Shown piece by piece: positions 18,705 to 31,300 of a DNA stretch of 64,000 nt. Made by a program: the position numbers and the translations under genes. The first letter of the stretch is position 1. Each line of letters begins with the position of its first letter. The notes under the pieces are model-generated. The model ran no database searches. It saw only the letters and a list, made by a program, of their open reading frames with translations, and had not been told where the DNA came from. Origin of the DNA: Chitinophaga solisilvae (GTDB lineage Bacteria; Bacteroidota; Bacteroidia; Chitinophagales; Chitinophagaceae); assembly GCF_009928525.1 (NCBI RefSeq), contig NZ_JAABOK010000015.1, positions 1 through 64,000 of the forward strand. The letters run 5' to 3'.

Positions 18705-21700
18705 ATAGAAAAGTTTTCCAGGTCATTAAGATTATCTGCTTCAAATAATTCGTTGCCGGCCCACAGCATCTTCTCCACTTCAGCGGCCAGCGCCCCGATA
18801 CTGGGATACATAAATACCGTTCTGATATCAATCACGGCTGCGGTTTCGCGCTGGAAGCGGTTAACGAAAGCACCTACAGAGAGGGAGTTGGCTCCCATTT
18901 CGAAGAAGTCGTCGCGAACACCCAGGCGGTCGATATGGAGAACAGATTTCCAGATACGTTCCATCGTTTTCTCCAGTTCTGTTTCCGGAGCCACATACGT
19001 ATAGCCGTGATCGTTATCTTCCTGCATCGGATCCGGGAGCGCCCTGCGGTTGATTTTACCGTTGCTTGTAAGTGGCAGCGCTTCCAGGATGGTGAAGAAG
19101 GAAGGTATCATATAGGCCGGCAGCTTCTCCCGCAGGTATTCCCTCACCTGGTTGATATCCGGTGTGGTATGCGGTACCAGGTACGCGCAGAGCTGATTGA
19201 GGTTGTTGCTGTCTTTCCGCACATCCACTACCGCGTCGCGGATCAGTTCATGACGTTGCAGTATGCTTTCTATCTCTCCCAGTTCTACCCTGAATCCGCG
19301 GATCTTTACCTGGAAGTCCTTTCTGCCCAGGAACTCCATATTTCCGTCCGCCATCATACGGCCGAGATCACCGGTTTTATACATCATGCCACCGGGCCTG
19401 CGGGTAAACGGATCAGGTATGAAGGAAGCTGCTGTTTTTTCCCTGTCGTTGGCATAGCCTGCCGCCACGCCCACACCGCCGATATACAGCTCTCCCGCTA
19501 CGCCTTTCGGCACAGGACGCAGATGATCGTCGAGGATATAGAAAGTGTTATTGTCTATTGGTTTGCCGTAAGGAATGCTGCTCCAGGTTTTATCTACTGC
19601 TTTCACCGGGAAGTAATTAGACCATACTGTTCCTTCTGTGGCCCCGCCCAGACTAATTACCTGTACCTGGGGGAAGTAACGCAGGATACGGTCAGGCAGT
19701 GATACCGGAATCCAGTCACCGCTCATGAAGGCCACGCGCAGGTCCGGTTGCTGAAAGCCGTCTTCCGCAGCTTCCAGTTCTGCTACCAGGTAGTTGAGGG
19801 TGGAAGGAACACTGTCCCAGAAAGTAATCCGTTCTTCCTGCAGCAATGCTTTCAGCTTTTCTACCTGCTGTACTTCTTCCTGTCGCGCAATGACCAGCGT
19901 ACCGCCGGCGGAGAGCATACCGAAGATGTCGTACACGGAGAGATCAAAACACATGGAAGTAATGAACAGCAGACGGTCGTGCGTACCTACCCGATAGGTA
20001 TTATTCACCCAGCTTACCAGGTTCACAACGGAATGGTGTGCTATCATTACACCCTTGGGCCTGCCGGTAGAACCGGAGGTATAGATGGTATAGGCAAGCT
20101 GACGGCTGCTGACGGCAACACCGGGATTTTCCTCGTTATATGCGCTCACATCCTGTTGTTGCATACAGATGATCCTGTCTCCGGAAAGCCCTTCCAGGTT
20201 AACTTCCGGAAGGTTGGTCATCAGCAGGGAGATGCCTGAATTGGAAAGAATATATTCCTGCCGGTCTTTCGGATACTCCGGATCAATTGGCACATAGGCG
20301 CCACCTGCTTTCAGAATGGCCAGCATCCCAACGATCATATCAAAGCTCCGGGTAACCAGCAGGCCTACGTTATCGCCGGTACTGATATTTTCGCACAGCA
20401 ACCGGGCCAGCCGGTTGGAGCGTTCATTCAGCTCCCGGTAGGTCATGCTGATGCCATCCTGCCGTAATGCGGTATTGTCCGGGGTGCGGCGTACCTGCGC
20501 TTCAAAGAGCGACTGCAGGGTTTCTTCCGCTGCATAGGGCACTTCCGTATCATTGAAGTCCGTCAGTATTTCCTTTTTCTCCGCGGCAGACAGCAGGTCC
20601 AATGAAGCCAATGGTGTATGTGCCTGTGTGACTATCAGCTCCAGTATCCTCACATATAATTCCAGTGCGTTTTTCACGTGCTGGTCTTCAAAGAAGGCCG
20701 GCATGTATTTGATCTTCACCTGGAATCTGTCCAGCGTCTTATCTACCTCCACATCAAAAAATGTGTTGGTCATTTCTGTGGATTCCTCCACTTCTCTTGT
20801 CTCCCATCCGGAAGCAGCCGCTGTGAGCGATGAGTTGGTTTCTACCCGTTCGTAGGTATGAAAATCCGTGAAGTTAAACAGCGTATCAAACACCGGGTTC
20901 AGCGATGTTGTACGCTCCTGCAGCATACCGGCTATTTCACTGAGATGTATTTCCTTTGGTTTCACCGCTTTCAGGTAGCTGTCTGTTTCCTGCAACAGGG
21001 ACATCAGATCTGTCAGGCGGTCAAATCTCATACGCACAGGAATGGTGTTGAGGAAACATCCCAGGATATTTTCCCCGTCTTCTATCGAAGGGCGGTCATG
21101 CGTTACTACGCCTGTAACCACATCCTGTTCTGAGCAGATAATATGCAACAGGCAGATGTGAGCGGCCAGACAGATAGATTTGAAAGAAAACTGGTGTCTG
21201 GCGGCTACTTCATGGAGTTGTTCCAGGAGTGCAGGGCGGATAACGCTGGATATGCGTTTCATGCCGCCTCTCTGGCTTACAGGAAGGCCTTTGTAGTTAA
21301 ACGGCAGTTTGTTCCGGGTAAATCCGTCCAGCAGTTCTTTCCAGTACTGCTCAATGCCTGCCGATCTTTTTCTCGCCAGCAGGATGGCGCAGTAATCTTT
21401 GTAGCTGTGTTTCAGCGGTGCGAGTGCTACTTTCTCTCTTGTGGAAAGCAGCTGCGTCAGTTCTGTATTGAAAAGGGATACGCTCCATCCGTCCAGTGCG
21501 GAGTGGTGGAAGCTCCAGATGACAACATATTCATGTTTGCGGAGCCTGCATATCTGGAAGTTCCAGAACAGCTCATCATCGAAATTCAGCCGCGCTGTCT
21601 GCCCTGTTGCCAGCTGATTTCTCACGGCCTGCTGCTGTTCGTCATCATTGAGCATGGAGAAATCCTCGTAGGTAATCGGCAGGACTATTTCCGGCAGCAC

Positions 21701-24700
21701 CACTTTCACGGGGCTGCTGAAGCTCTTCATATAGTATTTTGTCCGGAGAATCGGATGACGTTGTACCAGCGCTGCTACGGCAGTTTTGAAAACAGACAGG
21801 TCATCGATGTGTACAAAAAACGGAAACTGATCGTAGTATACGGGTTCCTCCGGTCTGATCATGGAGGAATAGATCATTCCCTGTTCTATGGCTGTCAGCG
21901 GATAGATATCTTCATAATCTCCCGGCAGCATGTTATATTCATTGTCTTCCTCAATGATGGCGCTGCGGAGCGTTTCTATCTGCCGCAGGCCTTCTTCCTT
22001 CATCCGGTACAGACTGTCATCTTCCTTGTTTTCAGCCAGCCAGGCTGCCAGGTCGCCGATAACAGGATATTCGTACAATTTCCCTACGGTAATTTTTACG
22101 CCGAGTTCTTCCCTGATCTTTCCAACTATCCTGATAGCCTTGATAGAGTCGCCTCCCAGGGCAAACATATTATCGAGCATTCCTGTTTTTCCGGCCGGCA
22201 CTTTCAGCACAGCGCTGAAGATATTTACCAGCGCTGATTCCAGCGCATTGCCAGGCGCTACGTATGCTACTCCTGCCTGGTGATCTGCCGCAGGTTCCGG
22301 CAGCAGTTTATAATTAATTTTTCCGTTGGCAGTAAGCGGCCACTCTTTTAACAGCACAAAATAGTTTGGCATCATAAAAGAAGGAAGGACTCCTGACAAA
22401 TACTTTCTTAACACAGCAATACTGAAGGCATCACTATCTGCCACCACCCAGGCAGCCAGCTCCTTTTCTCCTTCGGGTGCAGTTCTGACCAGTACCACCG
22501 CTCCTTTCACGGTATCGTAACGGCAGATGGCATTTTCAATTTCACCCAGTTCAATGCGGTAGCCGCGGATCTTCACCTGATTATCCATACGGCCTTCATA
22601 GGCCATTTCACCGTTTTCGAGCAGCTTCACCTTATCACCGGAGCGGTACATGCGTGCGCTTGCATCGAAAGGGTCCTGCAGGAAACGGGCGGCGGTGAGT
22701 TCCGGTTTGTTCAGGTATCCTCTGGCTACTCCGTCTCCGGCCACATACAGTTCCCCGGGAACGCCCACCGGCACAGGGTTACCGCGTTGGTCCAGCACAT
22801 AGCAGCGCAGCGTCGGAATCGGTTTGCCGATGTTGCTGATGCCGCTGGTAATTTCCTGTGATGTTATTTCCTTATAGGTAACATGCACGGTCGTTTCTGT
22901 AATACCATACATGTTAATCAGGCGGGTGTCCGGATATTTATGCTGCCATTCCCGCAGGTTCTGCGGATTCAGTGCTTCCCCTCCGAAGATGATGTACCGC
23001 AGCTGCAGCTCAGCAGGGGCTTCTTCCATTTCCTGCCGGATAATATTATAGAAAGAAGTAGGCGTCTGGTTCAGCACCGTTACTTTTCTTTCACGCAATA
23101 ATGCGAGGAACTGGCGGGGATCCTTTGCCGTCAGGGCCGGTACTACTACCAATTCTCCGCCGGACAGCAACGGGCCGAAGATTTCCCATACAGAGAAATC
23201 GAAGCAATAGGAATGAAACAGGGTCCATACATCTTTTTCATTGAAATCAAACAGGGCTGGATCTGTTTTCAGCAGCCGTACAACGTTCCGGTGTTCTATC
23301 AGGTTACCCTTCGGCTGTCCGGTAGTGCCGGAAGTATAAATTACATAGGCCAGGTTGTCTGGTGTGATACTGCGGGCGGGGTCTGCAGCACTGTATTTGC
23401 CCGCTTCACTGCGGAACTGAGCCAGTAGTGTATCATCGATCACCAGTTTACACTGGCTGTCGCCGAGCATGTAGTCGATTCTTTCCTGCGGATAGGTGGT
23501 ATCTACCGGCACATAGGCGCCGCCACTTTTCAGTATACCCATGATGGCTACTATCATCCATTCGCTGCGATCCAGCAGGATACCGACCAGATCATCCGGC
23601 CGGATGTTATAATTCGTCTGCAGAAAATCCGCGAGCCTGTTAGCCTGTTCATTAAGCTGCTGGTAAGTAAGTATGGTATCGCCGGCTGATAATGCGGTAT
23701 GTTCCGGCGTACGCAGCACCTGTTCTTCGAACAGGCTGATAATGGTTGCTTCGCGGGGATAATCAGCCAGGGTATTATTAAGTGCTGTTCTCAGCTGCAG
23801 CAGTTCCGCTTCATCCATATAGGAGATGTTGCAGAGCGGCGTTTCCGGATTTTCTGCAGCGGCTGCCAGCAGGCCGGTGAGGTGGCGGGCCATGCGGCGG
23901 GCAGTCTGCTCCGTATATACGTCACTGTTATATTCCAGGTTCAGTAGCAGGGTATGATCTGCCGCGGAGAAATTAAAGGTGAGATCAAATTTGCTGGTAG
24001 TATTGGTATACCCTTCGTAAGCGGCCACCTGTAATCCTTCCGGCATGGTTGCCGTTCCGGTGGCGGCAGCGGCATGCTGCACGGTAATCATCACGTCAAA
24101 CAGCGGATGGCGGCTGGCATCGCGCGTGGAGGCGGCGCAGTTGACCAGTTCCTCAAAAGGATACTCCTGATGTGCCAGTGCGGCGAGTGTTGTCTGCTGT
24201 ACATTTGCCAGCAGCTGCAGGAAAGTATCTGTTCCGGAGAATCGGTTGCGTAAAACAAGCGTATTCACGAAGAAGCCGATCAATCCTTCCAGGCCGGCTT
24301 TCTCCCTGCCGGCAACAGGTGTGCCGAGGATAATATCTTCCTGATCTGTATACCTGTAGAGCAGCGCGTTGACAGCAGCGGTCAGCCCCATAAACAGGGT
24401 GCTTCCTGTCTGGTAACAGCGTTCCTGCAGCACAGCCGTTACAGCATCCGGTATACGGATGCTCACGGTGCCACCGTTGTAGGTTTTCACAACGGGGCGC
24501 GTGAAATCGGCCGGCAGTTGTAATACCGGCAGTTCGTCCTGCAGCTGCTGCATCCAGTAATCATGATGTTGTGTGTAACGGCCGGACTGCTCCTGCTGCC
24601 GCTGCCACACCGCAAAATCCTTATACTGCACGGGCAGTGGCGGCATTGCGGCAACACCCTGATAAGCAGATAATAATTCCTGCATGAGCACCTGCATAGA

Positions 24701-25336
24701 CCAGCCATCGCTAACGATGTGCGGCATTACGTATACAAGCACCCATTCCTGCACAGCTGTTCTGAACAGGTGTACGCGCAGCAGCGGCGTCTGCTGCAGA
24801 TCAAACGGCAGACTGCACACGGCGGTAATCTGTGCGCTCAGCGTATCTTCACCGGCAGTACGCATATCGTGATGCACGACCGTCACCGGCATCTCTGCTG
24901 CGGGCTTTATATATTGAAGTACCGTACCGTCTGCCTCTTCTGAGAAAACGGTGCGGAGACTTTCATGTCTTTCATATAAACTGTCAAATGCCTTTTCCAG
25001 CGCGGCAATATCCAGTTGCCCGCGGAAAGTATATATGCCTGGCATGTTGTAGGCAGCGCTGCTTTCTTCCAGCTGGGAGAGCAGCCATAGCCTGTGCTGG
25101 GAAGAAGACAGCGGATAGCCGTCCTGTTCGGGGGCAGGCGGAATACCGGCAGCAGTACGGCTGGCATCCTGTTCCTGGTTGCCGGACAGGAACTGCAGCA
25201 GTTCTTCCTTTTTGCTTTTGATTTCAGCAATCAGTTGGGGGTCGGGGTTACTGGTATTGGCAAATACACGTAATTTACCATCAATGATTTCTAACAGAAT
25301 ATTATTTTCTGTTATCTTCTTTAGTAATGCTTTCAT
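18701..25336 (-). CDS. NRPS, docking-C-A(Thr)-T-C-A(Cys-like)-T
   Basis: 2211-aa two-module NRPS. Order: TubC_N-like docking domain (1-53), C1 (PHIVSDG at 205-211; the first His of the usual HH is Pro, the catalytic second His206 is kept), A1 (core YTSGTTG at 667), PCP1 (Ser1064), C2 (HHSALDG, HH at 1277-1278), A2 (core at 1752), PCP2 (GANS, Ser2151). A1 code DFWNIGMVHK is the known Thr code. A2 reads DLYDFSLVWK, closest to Cys codes (DLYNLSLIWK), with SGDWIP and GGATE in place of the common GGE and YGPTE; there is no Cy domain, so no thiazoline is expected. C2 is unlike the other C domains in the line (TAIEQG at its start, LFWNFQI before HH) and may be a modified-amino-acid type acting on the Thr. 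The C-terminus DLENFSI is a probable docking tail. The gene overlaps its downstream neighbour by 4 nt. Confidence 0.95.
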   Translation of the reverse strand: MKALLKKITENNILLEIIDGKLRVFANTSNPDPQLIAEIKSKKEELLQFLSGNQEQDASRTAAGIPPAPEQDGYPLSSSQHRLWLLSQLEESSAAYNMPGIYTFRGQLDIAALEKAFDSLYERHESLRTVFSEEADGTVLQYIKPAAEMPVTVVHHDMRTAGEDTLSAQITAVCSLPFDLQQTPLLRVHLFRTAVQEWVLVYVMPHIVSDGWSMQVLMQELLSAYQGVAAMPPLPVQYKDFAVWQRQQEQSGRYTQHHDYWMQQLQDELPVLQLPADFTRPVVKTYNGGTVSIRIPDAVTAVLQERCYQTGSTLFMGLTAAVNALLYRYTDQEDIILGTPVAGREKAGLEGLIGFFVNTLVLRNRFSGTDTFLQLLANVQQTTLAALAHQEYPFEELVNCAASTRDASRHPLFDVMITVQHAAAATGTATMPEGLQVAAYEGYTNTTSKFDLTFNFSAADHTLLLNLEYNSDVYTEQTARRMARHLTGLLAAAAENPETPLCNISYMDEAELLQLRTALNNTLADYPREATIISLFEEQVLRTPEHTALSAGDTILTYQQLNEQANRLADFLQTNYNIRPDDLVGILLDRSEWMIVAIMGILKSGGAYVPVDTTYPQERIDYMLGDSQCKLVIDDTLLAQFRSEAGKYSAADPARSITPDNLAYVIYTSGTTGQPKGNLIEHRNVVRLLKTDPALFDFNEKDVWTLFHSYCFDFSVWEIFGPLLSGGELVVVPALTAKDPRQFLALLRERKVTVLNQTPTSFYNIIRQEMEEAPAELQLRYIIFGGEALNPQNLREWQHKYPDTRLINMYGITETTVHVTYKEITSQEITSGISNIGKPIPTLRCYVLDQRGNPVPVGVPGELYVAGDGVARGYLNKPELTAARFLQDPFDASARMYRSGDKVKLLENGEMAYEGRMDNQVKIRGYRIELGEIENAICRYDTVKGAVVLVRTAPEGEKELAAWVVADSDAFSIAVLRKYLSGVLPSFMMPNYFVLLKEWPLTANGKINYKLLPEPAADHQAGVAYVAPGNALESALVNIFSAVLKVPAGKTGMLDNMFALGGDSIKAIRIVGKIREELGVKITVGKLYEYPVIGDLAAWLAENKEDDSLYRMKEEGLRQIETLRSAIIEEDNEYNMLPGDYEDIYPLTAIEQGMIYSSMIRPEEPVYYDQFPFFVHIDDLSVFKTAVAALVQRHPILRTKYYMKSFSSPVKVVLPEIVLPITYEDFSMLNDDEQQQAVRNQLATGQTARLNFDDELFWNFQICRLRKHEYVVIWSFHHSALDGWSVSLFNTELTQLLSTREKVALAPLKHSYKDYCAILLARKRSAGIEQYWKELLDGFTRNKLPFNYKGLPVSQRGGMKRISSVIRPALLEQLHEVAARHQFSFKSICLAAHICLLHIICSEQDVVTGVVTHDRPSIEDGENILGCFLNTIPVRMRFDRLTDLMSLLQETDSYLKAVKPKEIHLSEIAGMLQERTTSLNPVFDTLFNFTDFHTYERVETNSSLTAAASGWETREVEESTEMTNTFFDVEVDKTLDRFQVKIKYMPAFFEDQHVKNALELYVRILELIVTQAHTPLASLDLLSAAEKKEILTDFNDTEVPYAAEETLQSLFEAQVRRTPDNTALRQDGISMTYRELNERSNRLARLLCENISTGDNVGLLVTRSFDMIVGMLAILKAGGAYVPIDPEYPKDRQEYILSNSGISLLMTNLPEVNLEGLSGDRIICMQQQDVSAYNEENPGVAVSSRQLAYTIYTSGSTGRPKGVMIAHHSVVNLVSWVNNTYRVGTHDRLLFITSMCFDLSVYDIFGMLSAGGTLVIARQEEVQQVEKLKALLQEERITFWDSVPSTLNYLVAELEAAEDGFQQPDLRVAFMSGDWIPVSLPDRILRYFPQVQVISLGGATEGTVWSNYFPVKAVDKTWSSIPYGKPIDNNTFYILDDHLRPVPKGVAGELYIGGVGVAAGYANDREKTAASFIPDPFTRRPGGMMYKTGDLGRMMADGNMEFLGRKDFQVKIRGFRVELGEIESILQRHELIRDAVVDVRKDSNNLNQLCAYLVPHTTPDINQVREYLREKLPAYMIPSFFTILEALPLTSNGKINRRALPDPMQEDNDHGYTYVAPETELEKTMERIWKSVLHIDRLGVRDDFFEMGANSLSVGAFVNRFQRETAAVIDIRTVFMYPSIGALAAEVEKMLWAGNELFEADNLNDLENFSI

Positions 25337-28300
25337 ATGTCGATTTGCACTAATTGATCAATAGATGATTTAAGTTTCTGCTGATCCAGCATAAAGATGA
25401 TCTGGTCGCTGATGTGCTCTATGTAAGGATCTTTGAATACCTGCGGGATGCTGAGCTGAACGGCGAACTGCTGCTGGATTTTTGAAATCATCTGCATCAG
25501 TTTAAGGCTATGGCCGCCGCTTTCAAAGAAGTTATCGCGGATACCTATACGTTCTTTTCCGAGAAGTTCCTGCCAGATGCGGACGAGGCCCTCGTCTGTA
25601 TCATGGCGCGGGGCAACGGGGATATATGTTTCATGCAGCTGGGCCGACTGATGATCCGGTAACCTGGATCTGTCTTTCTTTCCGCTGGTTGTCAGCGGAA
25701 AATGTGTCAGCTGTACGAAGTAAGCCGGTATCATATAGTCCGGCAGCGTCTTCCTCAGTGCAGTACGTATGGCAGGTATCTCCGGCAATTCATTGCATAC
25801 GATGTAGGCTACCAGGGATTTATCGCCCTGCCCGTCTGCCTTCGCCATTACCAGCGCATCAGTAACTACCGGCAGCTGCAGCAACGCTTCTTCTATTTCT
25901 CCCGGCTCAATTCTGTAACCGCGTATTTTTACCTGGTTATCTTTTCTTCCGCTGAAAGCAATGTTGCCGTCAGCCGTCCAGTAACCGACATCGCCTGTTC
26001 TGTACATTTTTACTCCGGGCAGGAAAGGATGCGTGGTGAATTTTTCGGCTGTCAGTGCAGGCTGACGCAGGTAGCCCCTGGCCAGTCCGCTGCCGCTGAT
26101 ACATATTTCCCCGCTCACACCGGCAGGCTGCAACTGCCCGGCTGCCCCGAGGATATACACGGCCGTGTTGGAGATCGGCTTTCCTATCAGCACACGGCGG
26201 GCATTATCTAACCGGTACATGGTGCTGTACGTGGTATCTTCTGACGGCCCATACAGGTTCCTTACCTGCATACGCTGCAGTTGCGCATCCTGCAGGAAGT
26301 GCGGCGGCACAGGCTCTCCGGCAACATTCAGCAGCTTCACCGCACTGAGATCAATATGTTCGCTCAGCAGCCCGGCTACCACGCCAGGCACGGTATTCAG
26401 CAATATGCGTTCCGTCGTGTGCAGCCATGCGGGAATAGATAAGGCGTTATCCAGTATGCGTAGTTTTTTACCGCAGATGAGCGAATAGAATATTTCAAAA
26501 ACAGAAAGATCAAAACAAACGGAGGTAACGGCGAAGACTATATCAAAATCATTGCTGTCAAATTCTTCCAGACACCAGCAGATAAAAGCATAGGCATTAC
26601 GATGTTCAATCATTACGCCTTTGGGCTTTCCGGTAGATCCGGAAGTATAGATGAGATAAGCGAGATCGTTGTCATCCGGCAGCTGCAGCGGATTGCTGTT
26701 ACTGTACGCCATCATGGTTTCCCGGAATAACAGCATGCCTGTTTCATCCAGTACCAGGGTACACTGGCTGTCTTCCAGTATATAGGCAATTCTTTCTGCC
26801 GGATAGGAAGGGTCCAGCGGTACGTATGCCGCACCAGCTTTCAGCACGCCCAGTATAGCCACAATCATCCACTCATTGCGCGGCAGGTTCACGCCTACCA
26901 TTTGTCCTTTTCCTACCTGGTAGTTTTCCTGCAGGTAAGCGGCCATCCTGTTAGCACAGGCATTCAGCGTATCATAGCTCATACTGTTGTCTCCGCAGAG
27001 CAGGGCCGGTTGCTCTCCCGCTGCTGCCGCCTGTTCCTGGAACATGCTCACAATGCTGCGGCCTGCGGGGTAATCACGGTGGTTATTATTGAAGGTAAAG
27101 GCTACCTTATTTTTTTCTTCGGAAGATAACATCTCCATCAGGGCCACCGCCGTATCCGGAGAGGCAACCGCTGTCCTTGTCAGCTGCTCCAGGTGAGCGG
27201 TCAGCGCCGTCATCATGTCTGCTGAATACAAGTCAGTATTGTACACAATGCCTGCCTGCAGATTGCCGGAGATGTCTTCTACAAAACTGAAGGTGAGATC
27301 AAATTTATTTCCGGGCAGCAGCGTTTCATTGTGGTACGGAGTAATGCGCAGATGCGGCACTTCCGGCGCAGCGGCAGCGTCGGCGGTGTTGTTCAGCGTT
27401 ATCATCACATCAAACAGGGCATTGCGGCCCATATCGTGCCGAAGCGCCAGGTTATTCACCAGTTCATCAAAAGGATAATCCTGGTGTTCCAGGGCTGCCA
27501 GCGTGGTTTTCGTCACGGTTGCCAGCAGTGTGGCAAAACTTTCAGTACCGCTGAACTGTGTGCGCAATGCCAGCGTATTGATGTAACATCCGATCTGCTC
27601 TTCCAGGTCGGCATGCAGGCGGCCGGCCACCGGCGTACCCAGGATAATATCTTCCTGACCGGTATAACGGTATAACAATGCATTTACTATCGCTGTGATG
27701 CCCATGAACAAGGTAGCGCCATGAGCGTGGCATAAGGTTTTCAGCAGTGTGGCATATTCACCGGGGATAACCGTGTTTACTACTGCCCCGTGATACGTTT
27801 TTACTGCCGGGCGTATTTTATCGGACGGGAAATCCAGTACCGGCATTTCACCGGAGAACCGGTCCAGCCAGTACAGGCGGCTGGCCGTGCCGGTAGCCAC
27901 TTCCAGCTGTCTTTGCTGCCATACCGCATAGTCCTTATATTGCAAAGGCAGTACTGCCGGGCTTTGCGGCTGGTCATATTGCCTGTATGCTTCAAATAAT
28001 TCCTTTGTCCATACATTCATGGACCAGCCATCGCTGATGATGTGATGGGTAACATACAGCAGTAACCATTTATGATCTTCCAGCTGCCACAGGCAGGCGC
28101 GTTGTAACGGACCTTTCGCCAGGTCAAACGGTTCGGCAGCCTTTGCCGCGGCGGCGGATACTGCTGCAGCTGCGTTTCCGCGCATATCACCGTATTCGGG
28201 GCATAATACAGCTGCTTCCGCCGGCAATACCACCTGCCGTATCAGGCCATCAGCATTTTCGCGGAATACGGTACGCAGGCTTTCATGTTTTTCCGTCAGC

Positions 28301-31300
28301 CTGTTTAATGCCGCCGTCAGCGCTTCTTCCTGCAGCGTTCCTTCCAGGAAGCAGGCGAATGGCACGTTGTAGGCAATGTTGGCATCGCTGAAACGACTGA
28401 GTACCCAGATGCGGCGTTGTGCGGCAGACAAAGGATAGTCGGCCTCTGCTGCGGCACGGGGTATGCCGTTGAAGCCCACACCCTGCGTATCTGCTATCCA
28501 TTGTGCCTGATCTGCCAGTTTCGGGTGTGCAAACAATTCCCGTATCGTCATCTTTATCCCGAAAACTTTATAGATCCGGGTAATCAGGCGGTTGGCCTTC
28601 AGACTGTGCCCTCCCGATAAAAAGAAATCATCCGTTACACTGATATTTTTTCTGCCCAGTACTTCTTCCCAGATGCCCTGCAGCTTTTCTTCCGTCATAT
28701 TCCGCGGCGCAACATAGCTGCTGCCGGTAGCGGCATCGGCAGCCGGCAGCGGTAAGGCACGCTTGTCTGTTTTACCGTTGGCAGTAAGTGGAAAACGATC
28801 CAGCAGCATATAATGATCGGGCAGCATGAAAGCTGGCAGCATACGGCCCAGATAAGCGCGCAGTTCTGCTGTGCTGATACCGGCATCGCCTGTCAGGTAG
28901 GCGACCAGCGATTTATCTCCGGCAGCATCTGTAACAGGCATTACCAATGCCGCATCCACCTGCGGGAAGGATGTCAGCGCATTTTCTATCTCTCCCGGCT
29001 CTATGCGATAGCCGCGGATCTTCACCTGATCGTCCTTACGGCCCAGGAAGCCGATGTTGCCGTCCGGCAGCCATCTGCCCAGGTCGCCGGTCTTGTAGAT
29101 CCGCTCTCCCGGCAGGAAAGGATGCGGCACAAAGCGCGCAGCCGTAAGCTCCGGCGCGGCTACATACCCGCGGGCAAGGCCATCGCCGCCTACGCATATT
29201 TCTCCGGTAGCACCCGGCGGCAGCAATGCGTGATGCTCATCCAGGATGTAAACGGTGGAATTGCTCACCGGCCGCCCTACCGGGATATCCTGCATACCGG
29301 CAGTAATCCGGCAGGTAAGGGAAAATGTCGTATTCTCCGTAGGCCCGTAACCGTTAATGAGTTCCAGGGCGGGATATGACTGCAGCAATTTGCCCACATG
29401 TGCGGAAGAAAGCCTGTCGCCCCCTGCCAGCACTGTTTTCAGGCTGCTGAAAATATCGATATTATATTCTATCAGCTGATGGAACCAGCCGGCAGTAAAC
29501 CACATCATGGTAACGCCTTCGGTACGGATCAGCTGCCCGAGTTGCTGTGTATCTGACAGGGTTTCCTGCGGACAAAGCACCAGCCGCCCGCCGTTCAGGA
29601 GCATACCCCAGTATTCGTAAGTGGTGGCGTCGAAGGCTACCGCGCCGGTAGACAACAACACATCGCTTTCCTGCAGACTGACATACTGCTGGCCCTTTAC
29701 CAACCGCACTACGCTGCGATGTTCCACCATCACACCTTTAGGTTTCCCGGTAGATCCGGAGGTGTACATGATATACGCCAGATCCTGCGCAGTTGCGGAA
29801 TGAACAGGGTTATGGCTGTCATATGCCGCTATATCCCCGTCAAAGATGTTCATCAGCTCCTGTCCTATCAGCAGGCTGCAGCCGCTGTCTTCCATCATAT
29901 AATTCACCCGTTCCTGCGGAAACACAGGGTCTGCAGGCATATAGATGCCTCCGCATTTCAACACGCCGAGAATGGCGGCCATCATGTGCACACCTTTATC
30001 CAGCTGTATGGCGGCAACGCTGTTGTGCCCGAATCCATGCGCCGATTGCAGGAAATGTGCGAACCTGTTGGCAAGTGTGTTCAACGCTGCATAGCTCAGT
30101 GTTGTACCATTGCATGACAACGCAATATGTTCCGGCGTAGCGGCAGCCTGTAATTCAAATAGCTGCGGAATGGTCATGGCAGCGGGGTAAGGCGCAGCTG
30201 TTGCATTGAACTGTTGCAGCTGCTGTATTTTTTCTGCCTCAGATAACAGCGCTGTTTTACCGATGATCTGCTCCGGAGCAGCGGCCATACCTGTTATAAT
30301 GCGATCAAGGCTCGCCATAAAACCTGCCGCAGTGGCGGCATTCCACAGGTCGGTATTATATTCCAGATGCGCCTGCAGTAGTCCGTTTACTTCCACAAAG
30401 CTGAAAGTGAGATCGAACCTGCTTCTGGTAGTCTGATGACCACGATAGGTGCCGATGCTCATATCTCCGGCCAGCAGCTGATCGTTCATAGAGCTGTTAT
30501 CATGCTGCTGCAATACTATCATCACATCAAACAGCGGGCTGCGGCTCAGATCCGGCGTCAGTTGCAGGCTATCGAGCATTTCCTCGAAAGGATACTGCTG
30601 ATGCGCGAAAGCATCCAGCGTCAGGCGGCGTACCTGTTGCAGCAGCTCCGTGAAGCTGCCGGCGGGGTTCAGCTGCATACGCAGGGGCAGTGTGTTGAGG
30701 AACAATCCCAGCTGGTCTTCCAGGTCAGCATGATTTCTGCCGGCCACGGGGCTGCCGATGATGATATCGTCCTGGCCGCTGTAGCGATGCAGCAATACAT
30801 ATACGGCTGTCAGCAACTGCATGAACAGCGTATTTCCTTCTTTGCTGCCAGTGGCCTTCAGTGATTGCAATACGGCGGCGCTTATTTCCATGGAGGTACT
30901 TCCTCCATTGTAGGATTTAAGCGCCGGCCGGGGCCTGTCTGCCGGCATTTCCAGCACCGGCAGCACGCCTGAAAGCTGTTGCTGCCACCAGCTGCGGTCA
31001 GCTCCTTCTTCTTCGTGCAGCCGTGACTGTTGCCATGCCGCATAATCTCTGTACTGGAGTTTGAGCGGAGATAATTCCGGTCTGCTGCCGGTACGGAAAC
31101 TATTATAGAGCGTGATTAATTCTTTCAGCATGATACCCACCGACCAGCCATCGCTGATGATGTGGTGCATCACATACAGGAGGATATACTTTCCTTTTCC
31201 GTTATGATACAATGCGGTGCGCAGCAGCGGACCGGCGCTGAGATCAAACGGGCGGTTCACGGCGGCTGTAATGGCAGCTGCCAGCATTGCTTCATCAGCA

